A stretch of DNA of 64,000 nt from Achatina immaculata (lineage: Eukaryota; Mollusca; Gastropoda; Stylommatophora; Achatinidae), in contig CM019692.1 of NCBI GenBank assembly GCA_009760885.1, forward strand, positions 52,884,355 through 52,948,354. Reading direction: 5' to 3'. A program made the position numbers and the translations under genes. The stretch's first letter is position 1. Each line of letters starts with the position of its first letter. The notes beneath the pieces were generated by a model. It was given only the letters and a program-made list of their open reading frames with translations. It was not told the origin of the DNA and searched no databases. Below, in pieces: positions 1 to 9,740 of this stretch.

Positions 1-120
1 AGGGATAGAGAGACAGCGTGGGAGAGAGAGAGGGAGAAACAGAGAGGGAGGTAGAGAGCGAGAGAGAGAGAGGGAGGGAGAGAGAGCGAGAGAGAGAGAG
101 GGGGGGAGGGAGAGAAAGAG
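1..120. repeat. (GA)n purine tract
   Basis: Almost uninterrupted AG/GAGAGG sequence at the window edge. It is simple-sequence DNA with no coding signal. It could be the microsatellite tail of a LINE-A type insertion lying to the left, because LINE-A copies in this window end in (AG)n, but the diagnostic LINE-A 3' sequence is not seen beside it. Confidence 0.8.
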
Positions 121-620
121 TGGGTTTTAAACAAAGCTGTTTCTCTCTTATTTCACAGTTTTTATTTTACCACATTTGTAATTATTAGTTTATCCAGGAC
201 CTAGTTTGCAGACTTCATATTAACTTACATTTTAAAAAATAAAGTTTCAACTTACACGTTTTCAGACTGCGTCATTTCTTTCAGGGGATGCAGTCTCAAG
301 ATGAAACGAGGCCCTCATGTCACAGGCCGCTACATATTATACTGTTCTAACCCCGGGTCATGACTTCTGACCTCCGAGAGAAATTTTCTAAGCCAGTGCA
401 AAATTCCCCGCCTCCCCACTTATCTGTTTTCACCCACACCCATACCCCACCCACCCCTCCTTCTTTTATTTTGAATAGTTTTAACACGTGTTTTATAGTG
501 CTCATTTGTACAGGGTCCGGCATACAACAAAGCTGGATTTAACTGACGTAGTGAGCAGAAACTGAATACGTGTGAAAAAAAAAACTACGTTAGAGATGAA
601 CCAGACAAAAAAGGTCATTT
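121..620. other. Intergenic, no feature recognised
   Basis: AT-rich sequence with short C-rich stretches near 410-460. I see no coding region, tRNA or repeat boundary. The sequence from about 510 may be the leader of the transposase relic that follows, but I could not pair terminal inverted repeats. Confidence 0.4.
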
Positions 621-626
621 TTAACA

Positions 627-1345
627 ATGGCTTCTTGGCCAACATAACATCGCGCACTCACTGTTGAAACTTATTTTAAAAGTGGAGAATCGTCTGTTAT
701 TGTACAAAGTTTCGTCGTCATTTTGAGTTGCATCCCCGTGATAATGTTCCCGATCGAAGGACAAACCAATTTTGAAGTGGGTCAAAAAAATTGAAAGAAA
801 CCGCTAATTGCCTTAATAACAAGTCTACTGGTCGTCCAAGAACTCGACAGACACCTGAACGAATTAATGAAGTCCGCAACGCATTACTGAGTAGCCCTCG
901 GTTATCAGGTGTTAGGAACACTTTGGCACCTGGCATCCTCTTAATAGTGATCTTTATGTGCAGATGCTAATTGAATGGTTCATTCCAGACTTGGCCAATA
1001 GAAATAAGAGACTAATATGGCTTCAACAATATGGAGCAACTGCCCACACAGCCCGTCAGTCAATAGCCATGCTGCGACAAGCATTTCCCAATCGAATTAT
1101 TTCCAGATTTGAGGATATTCATTGGCCTACAAGGTCACCGGATTTATCGGCCGCAGACTTCTTTTTGTGGGGGTATTTCAAGAACAAGTGTATGCTAATC
1201 GACCACAGTCGATTGCAGACCTAAAAGATCGAATCCGACACTGCATTTAAAATATCCTTTGAACATGTTAAACGGTGTTATGCAGGAATTTTCCAGACGC
1301 CTGGCTGGATGTATGAAATGTAATGGCGGTCATCTAACCGGCGTA
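627..1345 (+). pseudogene. Decayed mariner-type transposase (DUF4817/SETMAR-like)
   Basis: Pieces of one transposase appear in order in different frames. The N-terminal HTH region begins near 627 (MASWPT) and continues as FRRHFELHPRDNVPDRRT and GRPRTRQTPERINEVRNA up to about 915. After a jump, an 88-codon open segment (958-1224) carries GATAHTARQSI, HWPTRSPDL and DFFLWGYFKNK. This is the end of a DDE/D catalytic domain as found in mariner-like transposases with an N-terminal DUF4817. The stretch between HTH and catalytic domain, including the first catalytic Asp, is missing. The second catalytic position, normally QQDGA, reads QQYGA. Frameshifts and stops are frequent, so it is inactive. The last recognisable piece is the VIFKT-like end near 1345. 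An antisense frame at 718-936 is its shadow. Confidence 0.85.
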
Positions 1346-1819
1346 ATTTTCAAAACCTAAATATAATTGTCAGTAAAAATAAAATTATGTAATTCATCAT
1401 CATCATCATCAAAATTATACCTAGCTAATACATGCTATAATACACTGACATTCACAGTTTTAGGGCAATACAATAATAGTAATACCAAAAAAAAAATTAC
1501 ATCCTTTATTAATGCTGCCCTTATCTCTGCTGCTGTTATAGTCCATCCTACTGTTTCCTTGCCATTATCTTTTTCCTGTCCTTTATTTGACGTTATTTGA
1601 ACGCTGCCTGTTAGTTTGTTTTCATTTGAAACTGCATTTTCTCTCTCACTGTATTTGCTTTACATTTTTCTTCTATAAATCATAATTGTATGTGAGATCC
1701 GTCTTACGGTGAACGTTATTAATCTGCACAAACATCTCTGATGTGGACTGAGGGGATGTATTAGAATTTCACAATTTCTCCATTGTTCTATCTACTTCTT
1801 CATTGTCAAGAACAATAAA
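1346..1819. other. Intergenic, no feature recognised
   Basis: AT-rich DNA with a short (ATC)n run near 1393-1410. It may be the 3' flank of the decayed minus-strand reading frame to the right. No gene is supported. Confidence 0.4.
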
Positions 1820-3095
1820 TCATTTTGATCTTGTCTTCCTGGTTGTCTCTACCTTATCTACTGGCAATTTATTGGGTTTTGTCTTTATGTGTTTGTTATT
1901 GTGTCGCACAGTTGTATTTAGGTTCCTTATTGCCTGTATCTGTGAACTAGTATTAGGTTGATGTTTCCATATGTGTGCCCATCTGCTTAACGCCGGATCA
2001 AGTTCAATGAGATCCTTTAATGCATCCTCTATGTATATCTGCCCATGTTTGTTATTTAATGCAGGATATCCCAAGCGTACATCATTAATTATTTTATTTT
2101 TCGTCGTGTGTGATTGTGACCTACTGGCACAATTTAGAATATCTTTCATACATGTTTTAAGTTCATCCTCATCCGGAATATCATCATAATTTGATGCCAG
2201 TCCTTCATCATTCATGTTAATATCAGTTACAGTACATATTGTGCCGTGTGAACTACTTGTACTATCAATTTTTTCTCTGACAGTTATTACATTCGTTTAA
2301 TTCTCTTCTTTCGTTTCAATCTTGCCTTCTCCCAAACATGTATAACTATCTCTTGTTACTATAGTTACAGTAGTGGTTTCTTCATCTTTGCTCATATAAT
2401 AAGACTACGGAACTACGTCATTTAACACGATCCTGTCTGTTTCTACGCTAATATCATCTGTGGCTACATCCTTCGTCTGTATTAAATAGTTTTCATTCAC
2501 TGTAGCACCTATATCAGCTGTATTTGTATCTCTCCTAACTAACTCTCTATCTGTCATAGAGGTATGGGTGTCTGGTTAATTTGTCTGTAGCTGCTGACAT
2601 AGTTCTGTTGTCCATAACTGTCTGGCTACTAGCCTCTACTAATTTTACCTTAGTTTTATTCATCTTCGCCTCACTTGTATTGTTTCGCCTATCTTTGTCT
2701 GATTTCGTACTCACTACAGCATTTATTTCTTTCCTCTCAGTCCTAACCAACCTTTTAGTGTTGTGTGGCATATATCTGCTGCTATTTCCTTTAAAAGAAT
2801 TGTGTTATTTGTCTCTACACCTTGTGTCGTTGTAGGCTGTTTGTCTGTTTTGATAACTCATGTCTGTATAGTGTTCCTGGTTTTGATATTTGTTTCTTCT
2901 TCCATGTCTCTTATTTCTATATATAAAAAAGTTCTGTGTCTGTCTAAAGTCTGTTCTAGGATAAAAACTGCAATGTGTTCTCATATTTCTTTCCTGTCTC
3001 AACTCTCTACCTAACCTAGCTACTTCTCTCCTCAGGTATCGTATCTCCCATTTTAATATATCTGTTTCTTGTATTTCTTCTCTGTATTTTGTCAT
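1820..3095 (-). pseudogene. Decayed coiled-coil reading frame, possibly a transposon ORF1
   Basis: Reading the minus strand from 3095 gives about 425 codons of protein-like composition broken by a few stops and at least one frameshift. Open pieces are 3095-2805, 2771-2547 and 2215-1820. The first two are in the same frame. The first begins MTKYREEIQETD and has heptad-like charged sequence (WEIRYLRREVARLGRELRQE), so a coiled coil is likely. The middle is Lys/Arg/Thr-rich. The last piece is acidic then basic and ends TRKTRSK. I recognise no catalytic motif or known domain. A single-copy decayed gene or the ORF1/gag of a mobile element are both possible. The duplicated block just upstream at 3300-3560 favours a mobile element, as inference. 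Confidence 0.45.
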
Positions 3096-3299
3096 TTTCT
3101 CTAACGTTATCTCTGAAAAATCTCTGAATTATTGTTACTCTATGAAATAATCAGTGAAATAATCAGTAATTTCTAGTGAAAAAATATACTAACAAAGCAG
3201 TATAAATCAAACACATATACACCGTAATTGCAACAATAATCTAATACATAACTGTCTCTTGTTCTTGGCTGAATACACTGTCCCTCCGTCGTTGGTGTT

Positions 3300-3560
3300 G
3301 TTGCTCTTTGCGAATGTCTAATTAATGTTCTCTATATACCACCATTGTTAAAGAAACAAATCGCATCAGTTCATTCCAGCACGTGATCGTCTGTACTTCG
3401 CGTTATCCTATCTTTGTTGATTTCTTTGTTAATACTGATAATGTCGGAGTTCTGAATACCACCACTGTTAGAAAGATAACAAATTCTGTGTCTGTCTAAA
3501 TCATAAAAAGTTTCGTTATAACATCAGCACGTGATCGTTAGTACTTCGTATTGTGGCCGC
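3300..3560. repeat. Two diverged direct repeats with CACGTG
   Basis: Two diverged units each contain ATACCACCAYTGTTA followed by CAGCACGTGATCGT and GTACTTCG (first unit about 3346-3405, second about 3455-3540). They lie directly upstream, on the minus strand, of the decayed coiled-coil frame. Tandem 5' promoter-like units are known in some LINEs, so this could be that element's leader. Confidence 0.55.
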
Positions 3561-3877
3561 TGACGTACCTTGGAGGTCTCCTCCCAAATGTCGGGAAAAA
3601 GTCACAGGCGCCAGTATAATATTGTATTGGTGTGAACTATCTTATTATTGACGGCACCATTATAATATTTTCGATTGTGTATTATATATTTCTCTTTTAA
3701 TGACTGATAATAGAAGTGCTCTTTGGTTCTCTGATCATAACACATCGATGTTTCACAAATATTACACTTCCACTAAATCAAAGGAAGTCCGATGAAAAGT
3801 TCACTGCATTATTTAATTCTGACAAATAAGTTCATGATGTATTGTCGACAACGTCAATTGGATTGAATCATCGTTCA
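3561..3877. other. Intergenic, no feature recognised
   Basis: AT-rich sequence between the duplicated CACGTG block and retroelement E copy 1. No coding or RNA feature is seen. Confidence 0.4.
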
Positions 3878-4896
3878 GTGAGAGATGGTTGCCTATCTAG
3901 ACTGCCCTGGTCCAGTGTCTCTGACTTCAGCATTTTGTGATCGTGGCCGCTATCCTTCCTAGTTGTGACCAGGACGGAGCTTTTGTCCAGGAGGACGAAT
4001 CCTCGCCACTAGTAAGTTCCACCCTTGGGTTGAGCCGGTTTACGCATATTATCCCAGTATAGGCGTGTTTAGGACGTGACCGACCTCTAGAGCGGAGGTA
4101 CCGTGACATGAGTAGTCATTAAGTTTCACCCCTGGGTTAAGCCGGTTTAGGCGTATTATCCCAGCATGGGTGTATATCGGACGTGGCCGGCCTCTAGAGC
4201 AGAGGTGCCGTGGTATGAGTAGCTCTCGCCGCGAGACTACTGGACATACCGATTAAGCTTCACTTTATCCTTTCCATCACCTTTTCTACTGCGGCGCCGC
4301 ATTACAACGTTAATTGCTTTTCCCCATTTTCTTACTTGGCCGGGAGGAGTTTCACTCCACGCGCGGCATCCGAAGAATCTTGCCAGCAGTGTCTTAACCC
4401 CTGGGTTAAGCCAGTTCAGGCAATTCGCCTGGTATGAGTGCACATAGGACGTGGCCGACCTCCAGAGCAGAGATGCCGTGATTTGAGTAGTTCTGACCTC
4501 GAAACTACTGATTACTTCCCTTAATCCTTTCTTTCACCTTTTCCACAGTGGCGCTAGGCGGCAACCCATTCGCACCTTTCTTCACTGGCCGGGAGGAGCC
4601 CCACTCCACGCACAGTAGCTGAATAATCTCGCCAGCAGCGGGTTTTAAATCAGAGTTTTCCCTCTCTCAGATGAGCTACTAAACAAGACTCTCATCTATC
4701 CGAAACGTCTGGCTTTCAGGCGCCAGATATTTGCATTCGCCCCTTCTCCTGTCAGTTTGATCAGTTCCGCCACGAGAAGGCCAGAAGCTGGACTTGACTG
4801 TCAGAGGCTATTTGAGAAGCACGCCTTGGAGACATTTAGTTGGAGTGGAGAGCGTATCACCCACCCCACCTCCGGCTATGACAGTCCTTAGAACCA
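3878..4896 (-). mobile_element. Retroelement E, copy 1 (3'-truncated)
   Basis: The reverse complement matches the other E copies at 32969-34050, 34487-35511 and 39023-40312. It carries the same blocks: the 5' start beside GGTTCTAAG at about 4896, GAGCTTCACTCC-type modules repeated twice, GCTCTAGAGG modules, and the segment with CACAACTAGGA and TCTAGATAGGCAACC. It stops near 3878, before the hairpin units and the (GAA)n tail seen in other copies. No long open frame is present, so E looks non-coding. No target duplication could be defined because the 3' end is missing. Confidence 0.75.
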
Positions 4897-4989
4897 ATGC
4901 TCATGCCTGAAACTTACCATATTTCCGTGCTGTTTTCTTATTACTGAATCTAATATTCTTCCTTATTTTCTGATACACAATATAATCAG

Positions 4990-5710
4990 ATTATTGTCCT
5001 TGCCAGAGCCACGTCGGGATGCCACTTTGCACTCATATCCTGCCTGACTTGCAATAGAGCGTTGTGTCGGATGTTAGATGTTGCCAAATATATCCCATCA
5101 ATTCTTTTTCTGGCTCCATGATTTCTTTAAGTTTTCGGGCGAAATTCTTCAGATCCTGCCTTACGGCCCACCCCTCCCCTTTAGAATGTCAGGAGTTTAG
5201 CAGGGACGAAACATTTGCCTTGGGGGAGGGGCGGTACTTTCTCTGACATCTAGAGAGCTGTGATGTTGCTCTACTCTACAGTACAGAGTTCCTGCACACT
5301 TCAAATTCTGTGTTACTTTCCCTTCTCAAGCCCCCCTCCCCTCCATTAGAGTGTCAGGAGTTTAATAGGAGTTTGTCGGGGGAGTACTTCCTCTGATGAT
5401 CTAGGGAGTTGTGTTGTTGTTCCGCTCTCTACAGTAGAATTTCCTGCACACTCCATATTCTGTCTTGCTTTCTCTTCGTGTTGTCTTCGACCCAGATATT
5501 CGCATCTCCTTTGCAAACTTGACACCAAACTTGACACACTGAGACCTGAGGCGCGAGACATGGCCAGAGGACACAAGCTTGGGGCTTCTATCAGGATCAG
5601 GAGAGGACTGCGGGCTTTGCCATGTCGACAGGGATCAGGATCTGAAGTGACAAACAGCCTCGAACGTAGAAGAAGAAGAAGAAAAAGAAGAAGAAGAAGG
5701 CCATCTTACC
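4990..5710 (+). mobile_element. SINE-like family F body with (GAA)n tail
   Basis: Two related ~180-bp blocks follow each other (about 5160-5330 and 5340-5480). Each has a GTCAGGAGTTTA core, TACTT(T/C)CTCTGA, and a TCCTGCACACT end. A non-repetitive piece and an (AAG)n tract at about 5670-5700 follow. The same body occurs in reverse at 31150-31440, where it is joined to a tRNA-like head. The 61-codon basic open frame over the (AAG)n tract is translated simple sequence, not a gene. Whether the (GAA)n tail belongs to this body or to a separate element is uncertain. Confidence 0.55.
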
Positions 5711-6863
5711 AGCATCGGAGGCCCATGGGCAAAGTAATCCACTAGCCCCCCCCCCCCATCATTCCTCTCTAACTTATTCAAGTAATGTTAGGAACTAAGT
5801 ACACATAGTAGACTTAAGCATATTTTTATCAGTACTTAAAGTTCCATGGGCTGATTGGGCCCCATACGTTAAGATGACACTGCTTGACACCACACTTTTT
5901 GGAGCAACGAAGGTAAATTATGTTGCCAAACAAACCTAATATTTGCTCCAAAGGTTTTCCCTATCATCTGTTTCTTCCAGCTCTCTTCACAATATCTAGT
6001 TGTTCCCAGTTCTACGTGTCCTTCAGTGGGTAGTTGACCTTATCTGGCTTTCCACCTGTAGCTTCCAGCAAGAACTTGTTGTTGTTCTTCTTATTATTAT
6101 TTGAGCAGCTGTTGAATTCAGCAGCTTTCCGAGCCACTGAGGCTCTTTGCTGCAGACAAGACACGCCTCCATTCCTTTCAGTTCTTGATCTTTTCTTGCC
6201 AGTTGTCGATTCCAAAAGCGCGTATATCTTCTTTTAGGTTGTCTCGCCATCGTTGTCTAGGTCTACCTCATGACTTCTATATAGGCCGTCTTTGTTTGTC
6301 TAGCCTCCTTCATTCTCTCTAAATGCCCGAACCACCTCGGTCTGTTGTTTTTCATAATGGTTGTTATAAGCGAAGACTTAAAGAGTATGAAGGTTTCTTT
6401 GTTACTTCTTATCTTCCACAGCAAGAACTTGTCTCGGAAAAAATGTGATGCTCGCTAAGTAGGAATGAAGGAATTAGAAAATCATCAGGAGAAGTGATCA
6501 ATCCATAGAGGTGTTGTTACTCATGCCATTTACATGTCAGCGTGATAAGGATTACAACATAACTAAAAATTATGAAATGTAAAAGTATATAGCCGCTAAA
6601 ATAACGAACAGTATAAAAATACATACAATAAAAGTGTAGAATAATGATACTGAGGATGAGCGCAGTTGTATTACTTAGGCGGAACTCGCATGAAAAATCT
6701 GGCACTTCCGTCAACATCCGGTTTGTAATCTGTAAAGATTTCAGTGGCACGTGTAAACTTTGACCAGGTACGTAACTTGGAGTTGTTCTGTTCTCTTGTG
6801 TTTTCTTTACCTGGAACATTTTTGTTGTCATAGGCAAAGTTTATAAATTGATTTTTTTTTCGC
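5711..6863. other. Intergenic with old repeat debris
   Basis: This stretch contains a poly(C) run at about 5746-5757, a phrase near 5855-5890 that resembles one at 41990-42030 (GGGCCCC..TTAAGA.GRCACTGCT, probably an old shared repeat), and AT-rich DNA to 6863. Short open frames on both strands at 6012-6250 and 6517-6865 overlap one another and have no family resemblance. Confidence 0.4.
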
Positions 6864-6874
6864 ACATGATATTT

Positions 6875-6934
6875 CTCTCTCTCTGAACCTTAAGTGCCCA
6901 GGGCACATGGGGCTTCCGCAAGGGTTTTCCACAA
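6875..6934 (-). mobile_element. LINE-A, 60-bp 3' stub with 11-bp TSD
   Basis: The sequence reads (TC)n then GAACCTTAAGTGCCCAGGGC through GGGTTTTCCACAAA, the extreme 3' end of LINE-A in reverse orientation. It is flanked by the perfect direct repeat ACATGATATTT at 6864-6874 and 6935-6945. It is therefore a genuine but severely 5'-truncated retrotransposition event. Confidence 0.9.
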
Positions 6935-6945
6935 ACATGATATTT

Positions 6946-7200
6946 AGGATTCAGTTATTGCTTGTGGTGAAGTAGGAACAGACTTATGGAGTGTCCATCC
7001 ATCGTCCCCAGGGTATGGGATGGTAAGCGGAAGAATTGCCTTGATCAATGGCACACGAAACGAAACAAGTTCATCAACTGTTTCCATGGACAAGGTAGCG
7101 AGGCATGTCTGAAAGATGTAGCTGGCCATCATGGAAAAGATGAGGACCCTGTATCAACTGCCACCCTACCATAAGAAGGAGACGGCACATGATGATGACG
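6946..7200 (+). mobile_element. Retroposon 3' fragment with (ATG)n tail
   Basis: About 250 bp ends in GGCACATGATGATGACGA. LINE-B ends in the same CATGATGATG run, and another fragment at 24000-24990 also ends CACATGATGATGATGAC. The body is too diverged to assign a protein, so this is called by its tail only. Confidence 0.4.
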
Positions 7201-7705
7201 ATTTTTTATTGTAAATGTTTTTCAGTACTAAAGAAAATATTGTAGATGCATAGGGCATAATAGGAGTTTGTTAATTTATTTGTGAACTCGTTAACGGTGC
7301 CAAGGTGAATGTGTTAGATGCCACAGACATTAGAACTGGTCATTTGTAACTGATCAAGACCCAACCTTTGGTCAACCCGATCCCCACGGGTTGCTGCATT
7401 GATTGAGCTAGGATGACGATGTATTCTGTCAAGTGTTATTTATATTTTGGCTTTGTCATATACATTTCTGGATGTGATACAGTCTAGTGCATAGCCTTTC
7501 AGATTGTGCATCACGAGTGAGATAGAGGTATGCTGCCAAATTTTTAAGTGTACAAAATAATTGTTGACAAAATTACAGTGCATTTTTGCTTTTTATATGG
7601 TAAATGCCTGCTAGTAGAGAACCCCCAGCAATTTAGTTATTTCTTCCAGTCCAGTGTGAGTTGTAATGGCCAGAGATCTGTGCCACCAAGCATGCTAGCA
7701 TATCA

Positions 7706-8473
7706 TCATCAGGTGCCGTACCGACTGGCACTAGCTATTATGCTTCTCCAGAGTAAACAATCCTTCATGCAGGCCATCAACTCAGTTGGTGATCTCCTAT
7801 CACACCATCCCGTCAGACTGTCCAGTATCATTTCTCTTGGTCTTCCTCTTCATCTTCTTCCTTCTATTTTTCCTGTTATAATATTTTCAATGCCCCCTCT
7901 TCTCATTGCATGTCCTATGAAGGTACATTGTCTCTTTTTTTTTTACAAGATTTTTTGTCTCTCCAGCTCTTCTCAAACAAACATTCTTCATTAGTTATTT
8001 TTGCTGTCCAGGGGATTCGCAACATTCTAATAAACCATATTTCTGCTGCTTCCAATGATTTTTGTGCAAACCTGCCTATTGTCCATGATTCACTTCCATA
8101 TAACAAGATAGGTTCAATATAGAATTTTAGGACTCATTTTCTAACATTTATTGATAAGGATGTGTTGGCTAATATGTTTCTCATTCTTTGAAATGCTGTC
8201 TTTGCTTGGCCTATTCTGTTCCTAATTTCTGTTCTGCATTTCCCATCTGAAGTTATTACTGCTCCAAGGTATTTGAATTTCTGTACCTGCTTTAGAATAG
8301 TTCTGTTTAGTTTTATACTGCATGCTGGTGGATTCTGTTTCTTAGATATAACCATAGTCTCTGTCTTTTTGATGTTCAAAGTAAGGTCGTTCTGTTCACT
8401 TTCTGCACTTTCTTTGGCAACTTTATCCAAGAGATTTTGCAGGTCTTGTTGGTTCTCAGCTATCAGTACTGTT
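7706..8473 (-). mobile_element. LINE-B (RTE-like) 3' fragment with 11-bp TSD
   Basis: Minus-strand translation gives the C-terminal part of a non-LTR reverse transcriptase. It has [20 protein letters not shown] (residues encoded around 8280-8220), [11 protein letters not shown] (8106 downward), then [12 protein letters not shown], and it ends at a (TCA)n run, which is an (ATG)n tail on the sense strand. The perfect repeat CTAGCATATCA flanks it at 7695-7705 and 8474-8484. The catalytic FADD/YADD part is absent, so it is a 5'-truncated dead copy. Other copies are at 36850-37284, 38412-40471 and about 48887-49527. Confidence 0.9.
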
Positions 8474-8639
8474 CTAGCATATCACATTGAAAAAAAATTC
8501 TTGTATAATAAAATTTAAAAATTGCTCTCAAATGTCTTCATCTCCCTGGACTGAGCTGGTGCTCTTTGCAGTTGATGCAGTGAAGATTTTGAGGCACAGC
8601 ATCATGTTGTTTTGGGAGCAGGTTTGATAATGAATGATG

Positions 8640-9552
8640 CCATTATATCTTATCAGAGGTTTGATTGTCATTTATCATTGATGTTGATATATCTTGTCAG
8701 AGGTTTGGTTGTCATAGATGCTAATATGTCCTGTCAGAGGTTTGGTTGTCATTTGTCATAGATGCTAATTATCTTGTCAGAGGTTTGGTTGTCATTTGTC
8801 ATAGATGCTAATTATCTTGTCAGAGGTTTGGTGTCATAGATGCTAATATGTCCTGTCAGAGGTTTGGTTGTCAGTGATGCTAATATATTTTGTTAGAGGT
8901 TTGGTTGTCAGTGATGCTAATATATTTTGTTAGAGGTTTGGTTGTCAGTGATGCTAATATATTTTGTTAGAGGTTTGGTTGTCATTGATGCTAATATATC
9001 CAGTCAGAGGTTTGGTTGTCAGTGATGCTAATATATTTTGTTAGAGGTTTGGTTGTCAGTGATGCTAATATATCTTGTCAGAGGTTTTGTTGTCAGTGAT
9101 GCTAATATATCCTGTCAGAGGTTTTGTTGTCAGTGATGCTAATATATCTTGTCAGAGGTTTTGTTGTCAGTGATGCTAATATATCTTGTCAGAGGTTTTG
9201 TTGTCAGTGATGCTAATATATCCTGTCAGAGGTTTTGTTGTCATAGATGCTAATATATCATGTTAGAAGTTTGGTTGTCAGTGATGCTAATATATCATGT
9301 CAAAAGTTTGGTTGTCATAGATGTTAATATATTCTGTCAGAGGTTTGGTTGTCACAGATGCTAATATATATTATCAGAGGGTTGGTTGTCATAGATGCTA
9401 ATATATATTATAAGAGGTTTGATTGTAATTTGTCATTGATGCTAATATATCTTATCAAAGGTTTGATTGTAATTTGTCATTGATGCTAAAATTTCTTGTC
9501 AGAGGTTTGGTTGTCATAGATGCTAATATATCTTGTCAGAGGTTTGATAGTC
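8640..9552 (+). repeat. 37-bp minisatellite abutting the ZNF593 start codon
   Basis: About 25 units of roughly 37 bp run with consensus GATGCTAATATATCTTGTCA then GAGGTTTGGTTGTCAGT. Units vary in length and sequence. The last unit runs straight into the ATG at 9553. Most units contain an ATG (GATGCTAAT). If this region is transcribed it would form a 5' leader loaded with upstream start codons. The unit is not a multiple of three, so only the nearest upstream ATG (9520) is in frame with the gene. Confidence 0.9.
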
Positions 9553-9740
9553 ATGGGGCGATACCGTAGAAAGAAGATGCACAAAGGTGATAAACCACTG
9601 AAGGAAAAGTATCGCACAAAGCGCAGAACCCGTGATTTGGATCAGATTCATGGGGACATGAAGCAACCAGAACAGCTTATAAACCAAGAGGTTGACCTTG
9701 ATAAGCCGGGATCTGCACAGCATTACTGTCTGCATTGTGC
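9553..9740 (+). CDS. ZNF593: ZNF593 exon 1
   Basis: It encodes residues 1-62, ending in the finger's two cysteines (HYCLHC), and stops at a GC|GTAAGT donor in phase 2. It contains the conserved block [13 protein letters not shown], the counterpart of the family's DLDEIH segment. Confidence 0.9.

Noticed and set aside
5560..5745. Arg/Lys-rich 61-codon frame
   Set aside because: Mostly translated (AAG)n tail of a retroposon.
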